Below are positions 30,311-38,203 of a stretch of DNA of 64,000 nucleotides, one piece after another (within the stretch, counting starts at the first letter, position 1; each line of letters starts with the position of its first letter). Source of the DNA: Pirellulaceae bacterium (lineage in GTDB: Bacteria > Planctomycetota > Planctomycetia > Pirellulales > Pirellulaceae); the NCBI GenBank assembly GCA_029243025.1, contig JAQWSU010000009.1:120881-184880 (forward strand), read 5' to 3'. The position numbers were made by a program, and so were the translations under genes. The notes beneath the pieces are model-generated. The model was not told the origin of the DNA and did no database searches. It was given only the letters and a program-made list of their open reading frames with translations.

Positions 30311-30937
30311 ATGCCCGAGACAATCCGTCAGAGCCCGCTTCACGATCTGCTACAAACCGCACCGCTGCCCGGGGGTGCGATCCAGGCCAAGCGATTGCGG
30401 AGAGTCGGGCTCTGCGATGTTAGCCTGCTGGAAAAGCTTGGTCTCAAGGGTCCAGGGGCTGCTATGTGGCTTGGCGACCTGGGGCTCGCTGTTCCGGCAG
30501 ATGTTTATGCCAGCGGGCCACTGGAAGCGGGCGGTCTGGTCGTACGACTCGGCGTGAATGAATTCCTGCTCGAGGCCGGTTCACCGGATCGATCGCTTAC
30601 GCCACTGCGCGAAGCGTTGCCTGGAGACAGTGCGCAGTTAGTGCCGGTCGTGCGTGAGGATGCCACGCTTCTGCTTTGTGGTCTGCGAGCGTTGGACCTC
30701 CTGGCTCAATGTTGCGGATACGATTTTTCCAGGAGCCCCTCCGCCCGGCTCGTGTATACCCGCATCGCAGGCGTGAGCTGCGGCATCCTACCGCAACAGG
30801 TCGGCGGCAATCCGGTCTATCGCATCTGGTTCGATCCGAGCTATGCGATCTACCTCTGGGAGACCCTGGCGGAAATTGCTGACGGGTTGGGGGGCGGCGC
30901 AGTCGATGCCGCGGCGATTTTTGCGAAATCCCACTAA
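30311..30937 (+). CDS. mgdD: N-methylglutamate dehydrogenase subunit D (SoxG-like gamma subunit)
   Basis: 208 residues. GcvT-like short fold of the sarcosine oxidase gamma family: RVGLCDVSLLEKLGLKGPGAAMWL, LGVNEFLLEAG, and LLAQCCGYDFSR. Twelve nt after mgdC and last of the operon. The gamma subunit is structural. No clear terminator follows. Confidence 0.87.
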   Translation: MPETIRQSPLHDLLQTAPLPGGAIQAKRLRRVGLCDVSLLEKLGLKGPGAAMWLGDLGLAVPADVYASGPLEAGGLVVRLGVNEFLLEAGSPDRSLTPLREALPGDSAQLVPVVREDATLLLCGLRALDLLAQCCGYDFSRSPSARLVYTRIAGVSCGILPQQVGGNPVYRIWFDPSYAIYLWETLAEIADGLGGGAVDAAAIFAKSH

Positions 30938-31459
30938 CCGATGATCGACTACCGCAGCTTACTTGGGCGGCAGACAGATCCTCGTCGCGATTCTAGGCAT
31001 CTTCGAAGTTGAATGTTGAGCGGCGCTTCTTACTCGCCTGTCGTTTTCGCTTTTTCCGAGTCAACGCTGACAGTTTATTCATCATGCTATCGTCCCAGAC
31101 TTTGAGTCGATTTGGACTGGTGTGCGATCGTTTCATTGGAACCTTACTCGTCTGACAGTTCGGAAATGGTTGCCGCGGATTCGTGAAACTTGTTTCGTCG
31201 CCTCCCTGAGGTCTCCGGGACTGCGGCATCAATCGATGAGATCGTCACCAGGAACAGTAGCAACTACTTGTTTCTACTGGACACCAGTTCAATTGCATTC
31301 CATAACCTCCGAAGTGTAAAATGCTGAATCAGACGGATGAAATGACGAGTCCTATGGCGTCAATTAAGTGCGATCGTAGTCGGTAAGACACACCACACGC
31401 ATGCTTTTTCCGGGGAAGGTAAATTAAACCGTATGAGACCCGGGGATGTTGATCATGGT
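30938..31459. other. Intergenic region with one possible small basic protein gene
   Basis: About 520 nt. On the minus strand, 30993-31136 encodes a 47-residue, Lys/Arg-rich frame (MKRSHTSPNRLKVWDDS..., with an RKKRKRQASKKRR run) starting at an ATG with AAGG five nt upstream. It could be a small nucleic-acid-binding protein. No other gene is seen. Confidence 0.35.
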
Positions 31460-32500
31460 ATGACGGAGCCAGCCGCGGCCAGACGGTGGTGGTCCCGGAT
31501 TGTAATCCGCTGCGGCGCGCGTCCCTTTGCGCTATTGCTATTCGCCGTTTGGGCAGCTGTGATGTTGACATCGGCCGGTTGTATCGACGACACCCCACGA
31601 AGCACGGCTACCACGGAAGAGGAGGCGTTGACGCAAGGGAAGGCGCTGATGAATTCGGGAAGACATGATGACGCGATTATCGAATTCAACCGGGCGATTG
31701 AGCTGAACTCCAATAGTGTGGGCGGTTTCAAGCATCGCGCGCTGGCATACTTCTACATACGACAGCTCGATAAGGCAATCCACGATCTGGGACGCGCGAT
31801 CAACTTGGCTCCTGAAGACGTCAGCCTGTATCTCGAACGAGCCCGCTTCCATCGCGCTGCCGGGAATCACGAAGGTCTATTGGCCGACTGTACCGCGGCG
31901 CTGGAGCGGGCTCCTGAAGCCGCCGATGCATGGTCCATGCGCGCCGGTTCATACTGCGAACGGGGGATGAATGGTGAAGCGATTGAGGCAGCTGAACAAG
32001 CGATACGGCTCAATCCGGAGCATGCGCCGGCCTACAACAACTTGGCAGTAGTTTACATGAATCAGGGAAAGTTTAGTCGGGCGATTAAATACTTCGACTT
32101 GGCAATTAAAAACAATCGGCAGTTCCCGACCGCCTACGGCAACCGGGCGAAAGTCCATCTCACGACGGGGCAACCCGATTTGGCCTACGCCGACTGGGCT
32201 GAGGCCATTCGGCTTGAACCCAACAACGCCCAATATTGTCTCGACCGAGGAATGGCCTATCTGGACCGCGATCGAGTGGACGAAGCGCTGCAGGATTTCG
32301 AGACAGGAATTGGCCGGCTGGAACCGCCCGACGGCAAGGCCCGAGCCCCCCAACCCTTTCTTGCCAAGCTGTACACGGCTAGCGCACAGGCTCAATTTAC
32401 CAAGGGGCGGTTCGACAAGGCGGTGGCCGACGCGAACGAGGCGATTCGATTGGACGAAACGTCTGTCGGTGCTCATTTCGTTCGGGATCTAGTGAAATAG
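31460..32500 (+). CDS. TPR-repeat lipoprotein
   Basis: 346 residues from ATG 31460 (31433 is an in-frame alternative). The N-terminus is basic and then hydrophobic, ending in a lipobox-like SAGC, so it is probably a lipoprotein facing the periplasm. The rest is about eight tetratricopeptide repeats (for example GKALMNSGRHDDAIIEFNRA, NLAVVYMNQGKFSRAIKYFD, RGMAYLDRDRVDEALQDF), a scaffold for protein-protein contacts. No catalytic domain. The partner is unknown. Confidence 0.88.
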   Translation: MTEPAAARRWWSRIVIRCGARPFALLLFAVWAAVMLTSAGCIDDTPRSTATTEEEALTQGKALMNSGRHDDAIIEFNRAIELNSNSVGGFKHRALAYFYIRQLDKAIHDLGRAINLAPEDVSLYLERARFHRAAGNHEGLLADCTAALERAPEAADAWSMRAGSYCERGMNGEAIEAAEQAIRLNPEHAPAYNNLAVVYMNQGKFSRAIKYFDLAIKNNRQFPTAYGNRAKVHLTTGQPDLAYADWAEAIRLEPNNAQYCLDRGMAYLDRDRVDEALQDFETGIGRLEPPDGKARAPQPFLAKLYTASAQAQFTKGRFDKAVADANEAIRLDETSVGAHFVRDLVK

Positions 32501-32566
32501 AAGGACGAGACGCAACGGGCCAAGCAAAAACCGCCGCCGCACTAGCTGGGGAAATTCGGCTGTGCG

Positions 32567-32600
32567 TGGCAGTCCACCCACCCCCTGATAGGGGGGTTCG
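32567..32600 (+). terminator. G/C hairpin after the TPR gene
   Basis: CCACCCCC-TGATA-GGGGGG forms a short strong stem about 70 nt after the TPR stop, upstream of the PEP-CTERM gene. It lacks an immediate T-tract, so it may be a transcript end or a leader hairpin of the next gene. Confidence 0.3.
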
Positions 32601-32705
32601 GTGAAGTGAAAGAAAAAACTTGCAAGACAAGTTGATGCCGTCATAATCGCCACTGGTAAACGTGTAACAAGATGCTCACCGCAGACGGTCTATCGAGGTA
32701 ACCAC

Positions 32706-33357
32706 ATGACTAGCGTAAGTGCAAAGCTCTTGCTGTTCGCAGTGATTTTTACGGTGTCTTCTTCATCGGTCTTCGCTGGGCCGGTCTACTATGGTGATGC
32801 GGTCATTCAACGGGCGGGGCCAGACTCGGCGCCCGGACTGCTTGGCATACACGAGATAATTTCTCAGACTGGCGTGGCCACTACCTGGAATTATTGGGCT
32901 GACGAAGTCGGTAATCAGTTGACGCCTGTCATTTTCAAAGTGAGCAACGACGAATTAGAAATCACAGGGATCGGCGAGACGCATTCGGCGACCGCGTTGG
33001 GCGACCGCGTTGGGCGACCAGGGCGGGCTTCCGTTTAACCTCGCATCCGGCACCGCAGACGTGGTGGAGGGTATGTATCGCTTCGGGCATTATGATGGCG
33101 ACCCCGATGGAGAAGCGAACACGGGAACGGTTTCGTTTGACGGTGGAGGTGCATCGAATTGGGCCGCTGGCGGCGAACAAGACCCCGCTACGGTAGCTGT
33201 GGGAAACATGGTTACTGAAAGCCCGCTCGGCCGCCAATATTCAATTCAAATTGGCATTGAGGAGCCGGTTCCGGAGCCGTCAAGCATTGCGATTCTATTG
33301 GTTGGGCTAATCGCAGGATTTCGCATCTTCGGACGTCGGCGTCGCGCCGCAGCCTAG
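32706..33357 (+). pseudogene. PEP-CTERM exported protein gene, frameshifted by a 13-bp tandem duplication
   Basis: The first frame (32706) gives a signal peptide (...SSSVFA) and a secreted domain, then loses homology after ETHSATALGD. The second frame (to 33357) carries on as GDQGGLPFNLASGTAD and ends with VPEPSSIAILLVGLIAG, then RRRR, a complete PEP-CTERM sorting signal. The break coincides with two perfect copies of GCGACCGCGTTGG at 32988-33000 and 33001-33013. Removing one copy restores a single open frame of about 212 codons. A functional gene is therefore one slippage event away. Confidence 0.85.
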
Positions 33358-33395
33358 GGCGATACGTCGTACGCATCGGTAAATCTATCCACAAG

Positions 33396-33422
33396 CCGCG
33401 AGTTGGATCTCGCGGTTTTTTT
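33396..33422 (+). terminator. Rho-independent terminator of the PEP-CTERM gene
   Basis: CCGCGAG-TTGGAT-CTCGCGG is a perfect 7-bp GC-rich stem followed at once by seven Ts, 39 nt after the stop codon. It lies just before the end of the convergent FG-GAP gene. Confidence 0.85.
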
Positions 33423-33441
33423 GTTGCGTTCCGGACGACCG

Positions 33442-35154
33442 TCAAGGCGATTGCCCGCTGCCTTTCTGAACGACGATCTGTCGGTCCACGCCGGCCGCGG
33501 CAAACCGCTCGCGTGTCCGATCCGGCCACACGACATCGATCGACGCGATGGCTTCGGCTGTCCCCACTCCGAAATGGGCGGTAGGGTCACTGCTGGATAG
33601 ATAGCCGACCGTGGGATGGGCGATCCGCATCTGCTTTCCTTTGTCGGTCGTCACTGTCACCACCGCACCATATGCGTCACGTTTTCCCGTCATGGGTCGC
33701 ACCATCACCCAGTGGTAGTCGTCGATCGGCGCGTCGTTGCGAAAAACGCGAAGGGTATTGTCCAAGTTGTTGGTCACGAGGTCGATATCGCCATCGCCGT
33801 CGATGTCGCCCAATGCCAATCCTCGGGTATTCTCGATGTGCTGGCTGACACCGCCTGCCCGTTGACTTGCGTGCTCAAACCGAAGTTTCTGGCGGCCTGT
33901 ATTCTCAAACACCTGGTTCGGTTCGGCGTACCGTGACCAAAAGGGACTACCGGAGCTGCCAGCCTCGACGGCTCCTCGCGCGACGCGACCGTTCACCAGG
34001 GTCAAGTCGAGGTCGCCGTCGTGGTCCAGATCCAGAAACCCGCATCCCCACCCCGTACGAATCATCGAGGGTGCTCCCACTCCAGAACCGGCCGAGTGGT
34101 CACGATACCGTAGTTTTTCATCGGCCAGATACAGTGTGTTGGTCTCTCCTTGGAGGTGGGTTATGAACAACTCCAAGCTGCCATCTTCATCAATGTCTCC
34201 CGCTGCGACTCCCATTCCTGCCTCGGCGCTACCCATCCCGTTAACAGCGGCTCCGCGACCGAACGCCTCGTCACGAAACTTGCCATCTCCCGAGTTCGTC
34301 CACAGAATGTTCGGCTCGCTATCGTTTGCAACGTAGATATCGACCAATCCGTCGCCCGTCAGGTCGGCGCACACGATACCCCAACCGCGAGATGGCGCGG
34401 TGATCCCGGCCGATTTCGACACGTCGGTGAAGACGCCGCTACCGGTATTGCAATACAGTACGTCGGTGACTCCTTCGAAAAGCTGAGGACCGCAATAGTC
34501 AGGCTCCGGTCCGGACGGATTGGAGCACCGGTGGTGCGGATCGAATCGGGCGAAACGAGCGACGTAAAGATCGAGGTCGCCATCACCGTCGTAGTCCAGA
34601 AAAGCGGCCGATGAACTCCAGCCCTCGGTTGCCACGCCCGCGCTGCGAGTCACATTGCGGAACGTGCCGTCGCCGTTGTTCCGATACATCGCGTCCGTTC
34701 CGTAGTTTGTAACGTAGACGTCCAGGTGCCCATCGTTGTCGATATCGCCGACGGCGACGCCGTGTCCATATCCGGGATCTCCCAAGCCCGAGGCGGCCGT
34801 AACATCGACGAAAGTGCCGTCGGCCTGTTGCTCGAACAGTCGGTTAGGTGCGGGTTTCTCGAAGGCCGCCGGAAACGCGGCAGGAGGAGGATGGCATACC
34901 TGGTAGATATCCAGGTCCCCATCACCGTCGTAGTCCCAGACCGCCACCCCGCCCCCGGTTATCTCCGGCGTCAGATAATGCCCGTTTGGCCACGACTCGG
35001 ACGTATCAGCAAGGCCCAGCTTGTCGGTAACTTCGACGAAAAAGGGCACGTTTGCGGAAGGGGTGTCCGCTGGCTGCTCGTCGGACTGACAGCCGACCGT
35101 GATGATCGTTAACAGCAGCGGAAACCAAAAATAAAATCTCGGTTGATGGACCAT
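33442..35154 (-). CDS. CRTAC1-type FG-GAP/VCBS lipoprotein with ASPIC/UnbV C-terminus
   Basis: About 570 residues from ATG 35154 (the frame also opens at ATG 35184). The signal sequence ends in IITVGC, a lipobox. Seven or more FG-GAP repeats follow, each with a calcium-binding DxDxDGxxD loop (VWDYDGDGDLDIY, VGDIDNDGHLDVYV, FLDLDHDGDLDLTLV), forming an integrin-alpha-like propeller. The C-terminal part (YGAVVTV...HFGVGTAEAIASIDVVWPD) is the ASPIC/UnbV domain common in planctomycetes. Surface adhesion or binding role; no enzyme motif. Confidence 0.92.
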   Translation of the reverse strand: MVHQPRFYFWFPLLLTIITVGCQSDEQPADTPSANVPFFVEVTDKLGLADTSESWPNGHYLTPEITGGGVAVWDYDGDGDLDIYQVCHPPPAAFPAAFEKPAPNRLFEQQADGTFVDVTAASGLGDPGYGHGVAVGDIDNDGHLDVYVTNYGTDAMYRNNGDGTFRNVTRSAGVATEGWSSSAAFLDYDGDGDLDLYVARFARFDPHHRCSNPSGPEPDYCGPQLFEGVTDVLYCNTGSGVFTDVSKSAGITAPSRGWGIVCADLTGDGLVDIYVANDSEPNILWTNSGDGKFRDEAFGRGAAVNGMGSAEAGMGVAAGDIDEDGSLELFITHLQGETNTLYLADEKLRYRDHSAGSGVGAPSMIRTGWGCGFLDLDHDGDLDLTLVNGRVARGAVEAGSSGSPFWSRYAEPNQVFENTGRQKLRFEHASQRAGGVSQHIENTRGLALGDIDGDGDIDLVTNNLDNTLRVFRNDAPIDDYHWVMVRPMTGKRDAYGAVVTVTTDKGKQMRIAHPTVGYLSSSDPTAHFGVGTAEAIASIDVVWPDRTRERFAAAGVDRQIVVQKGSGQSP

Positions 35155-36228
35155 AGCCCTGGCCTCGGATCGCTCGCACACCATTCATTCTATCTGGTTT
35201 AGTCTCGTCGAGTCAGTTTTATCGTCAAACAAAATAGCTTCACTGTCAGATCGCCAGCTGGACTCGAAACCCCAAGAGGCGACCGACTTACCGGACGAGC
35301 GCCCGGCGACGTAATAATAGACCACAGGGGTGATAATACGCCGGCCTTCTGGGTTAGACTGCGTTGGACTAGCCTCATTTGGGACTATTGGTGCTTCGGT
35401 TAGAAAAGCCGGCGGCTGAACTTTTCCCGATTGCCCTGCCCACGCATGATAAATTCGCGTTTTTTTGCGCGACCGATGCACGCTGCGCAAACAGGCTAGG
35501 ATCATGCAATACGGCACCACCATGGTTTCCTGAACTTTAGCATACGATTCGTGCCATGGCGCAACGCCGACGGAACGCTGCGCGACGATACCCCATTCAC
35601 CGTTTCGATTCAGCAAATCTGTCGCCTGATGCGTAGCCGGCAAACAACGTTGAAGACCGATGCGGGAAGATTCGATATTCCGATATTAATTTTGTCATCC
35701 ACTCACGACCAGAATCAGCCTTACGCATTGCAAACGTTCGGCATGCAGGTGTAAGAAAACTGCACCAAAGGCATGTGACCAAAAAAAATATTAGTTAGCC
35801 CCCTCGCACGCGATTTCTTTTTGCGAGGGGCTAACTAATACGTTTTCTGGGAGTGTTTGCAGTGGCTCTCATGAAAGCTTCCTAACAGTAGTTTATACGA
35901 AAGTTGAGCGTATCTTACAGAATTTACGATTAATGACATTCTATCCTGTGATTTCGATGTTTTCACTCGTGGTGCTGGACGGTACAGCCGTCGTTAAGAA
36001 GGCTATTGCAGTGAAGTGAGGATGGTGTGACAGGCTATAAGCCTATTCCCATGGCACGTCTTAGAATGAATCGAGATATTCCGCACAGGCTAGGGGCTCG
36101 TCTGTTCCAATTGATTAAAATCATGCGGTAGCGTGGATTCGGCCACGGACGAGGGTATTCAGGCGGATATAGCAAAAAATGGGCATTGGGTTCCGTAAAA
36201 AGATAAACCCGAGTGACGATGGAATAAC
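35155..36228. other. Long region without a supported gene
   Basis: About 1070 nt. A minus frame at 35185-35643 ends in TGA directly before ATG 35184 of the FG-GAP gene, but its sequence has no recognisable features. The right part is A+T richer and contains one strong hairpin at 35790-35839 (listed separately). No tRNA or other RNA family is recognised. Confidence 0.4.
35781..35839 (-). terminator. Strong hairpin with T-tract on the minus strand
   Basis: Arms at 35790-35807 and 35823-35839 pair over 17 bp (one extra C in the first arm) around a 15-nt loop. Read on the minus strand, the stem is followed by TA and then eight Ts. This is a textbook terminator shape, yet no minus-strand gene is seen for about 1.5 kb upstream of it. 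Confidence 0.6.
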
Positions 36229-37205
36229 ATGCTCAAAAAGAAAAACCTCAATCGACGCCAGTTTGTCAGGATGGCCAGTGGCCACGGGAGCGGTTGCGGT
36301 GCCTTACTTCGCGCCGACTACCGGTTCCCAACAGTCACACGGTGTAGAGGGGAATTCGGATAAAATCCAGCTGAAGTTTGGCTTCATTAACGACCTGCAC
36401 CATACAACGATCGAGCACAATTTGGCGCCGGATATTGGTTGACATAGCGAGTCGATCAAGGCCTTCGTAGAAGCGATGAACGCAGCGGGCGCAAGCTTCG
36501 TTGTCTCCAATGGTGACCAGGTTCACGAAGGACATAAGGGCGGCATTTCGTCTCGATACAAGACTGAAGAGTTGGCCAAAACCTAGAAACGTACCAAGTG
36601 AATATGAAGTTGTTTCAGGGACCGTCGTACTACGTGTTGGGAAATCATGAATCGTGTGGCGCCATTGATATTGATAAGGACGGTATCCGAGCGGTCTGGC
36701 ATCATCTCGATGACAACCCATTCATTCCGGACAATTCTTTCGAATTTGATTATCCCGAACAAAATCTGCGGTTCATCGTGCTCGATTCGCAATACGAGCC
36801 CGACGGTACCGACAAAAGCCATTTTGCATTGGCTACGCGGAGGGCTACATTCCACGCCAGCAACGACAATGGCTCCGTGAGCAACTGGAGGACGCCATGC
36901 GCAAAGATTATTAGGCGATTATCTTTAACCACCAGATTCTGGCCGGTATTCATTATCCTTACGAGATTAGCAATGCGGGGGAAGTTCAGAAGCTAATCGA
37001 ATCCTACTCCGACGTCGTCAGGGTGGCTTTTCATGGGCAGCTACACGACAATTTTGTACAAAGGCAAAATGACGTGACCTATGTCAGCGTGGGAAGGTCG
37101 GTTACCGATCTCTCGGCCGGCTGGGCAAAAAGGTCTGGTTACTGGTCGAGGTCTACGCGGACAACCGCATTGAAATCACGGGGCACGGAACAGCGTTCAG
37201 TTTGA
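36229..37205 (+). pseudogene. Decayed Tat-exported metallophosphoesterase
   Basis: Starts with a Tat-like MLKKKNLNRRQFVRMAS, shifts frame near 36280 to GAVAVPYFAPTTG, then reads FGFINDLHH up to an in-frame TGA at 36440-36442. The homology goes on (SFVVSNGDQVHEGHKGG), meets a further stop near 36583, resumes as YYVLGNHES (GNHE metal motif) and RFIVLDSQYEPDGTD, and after another frame change and TAG near 36911 ends with AIIFNHQIL and VAFHGQLHDNF. At least four disruptions. It is the same type as the intact gene at 5329. Confidence 0.8.
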
Positions 37206-37338
37206 GAGTTTGATGGCTTATCCGAGAACCTACATGTCCGGACACTAATGTTCATAGCCCTAGTGGGACAAGGGTGGAAGTCACCATTCTCGATAATGAG
37301 AACGGACATTTGCGTAACGTGAAGCAAGGCTTCGGCGC

Positions 37339-37590
37339 TTACGAGTGACTGCCAGTAAGACACAATAGCGTTTGTGGCACGTTGCGGCCGAGCAACAGCC
37401 AGAGACAGCCGACGGCCAGTACTAGCAGGCTTGACGGCTCAGCTACAGCCCCGTTGCCGGATTACTGGCCTTGGTGAAGTTGATAATCGCCGTGGTCAAG
37501 TCCACGGTATCTGTGTCACCATCACCGTCGGTGTCACCGGTGAGCCAGGTTGTACCGGTGGCGCGGCGATAGTTCATCGAACCGCTGCAG
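37339..37590 (-). pseudogene. C-terminal remnant of a dockerin/PEP-CTERM protein
   Basis: On the minus strand, WLTGDTDGDGDTDTVDLTTA is a dockerin-like calcium-binding repeat followed by INFTKASNPATGL and a stop. In another frame the PEP-CTERM-like tail AEPSSLLVLAVGCLWLLLG continues to a stop at 37339. No N-terminal part is recognisable upstream. Confidence 0.6.
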
Positions 37591-38203
37591 GCAGATGTGA
37601 TCGAAGAGATTCTCAAGGACTGCCGTTTGTGGCAATCGCGCTCTCCAAGGTCGCCAGCTGCGGTGGATGAATGGGGCCTCCACCTGGATGCCGCCTACTC
37701 GGGCAGCCCGATCGCTTTGTCTGATTCAGCCGACCCGTCTCAGCAGCTGACCTACGTCGACTCGACATCTTCCTGGAGAGCTTCTAATTCATCCCGACGC
37801 AGATCGGCATGGGGCGATGGGCACCCGCTGGGAAGTTTTGCCTCCATCGACCTGCATTTTCCGCTCAGGCAGGCCCCAAATGGGCTCACCATCGAGGGGA
37901 ATGGTCGAGGTACGTGTGTGCAAGATGGCCACGGCTGCCTTACACACACGCACCCCTTGAATTAGTGGTTCTTCCATGTAGGCTAGTTGGGAATCAAAAT
38001 CACTATCTGTTAGCTGAGGTGATTGGACCGGATCGCAGGTTCCTCTTCTTTGCGGTTTGTCTGGTGGCGGAGGCGATGTTTGTCTGGCTGGTCTTGCCCA
38101 AGACAAAAGACGTTTTCGCGAACAGCGGCAGCAGAAACCCGGAATTGACTGATCCGGGGTGGTGTAAAATAGCAGATGTCTTGAAGTCTTGTTGGCCAAA
38201 CCG
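37591..38203. other. Non-coding or decayed region
   Basis: About 610 nt with several overlapping open frames on both strands and none with recognisable content. It precedes the sulfatase gene and follows two gene remnants, so it may hold further debris. Confidence 0.4.

Noticed and set aside
21383..30937. Reading the cluster as a sarcosine oxidase/glycine betaine locus with an extra glutamate synthase
   Set aside because: The three mgs-type genes and a GmaS-type synthetase in the same transcript fit the NMG pathway as a unit, and no betaine or dimethylglycine demethylation genes are nearby.
35185..35643. 152-codon minus frame whose stop abuts the start of the FG-GAP lipoprotein gene
   Set aside because: No signal, domain or ribosome site, and composition unlike nearby genes; the abutting TGA-ATG is probably chance.
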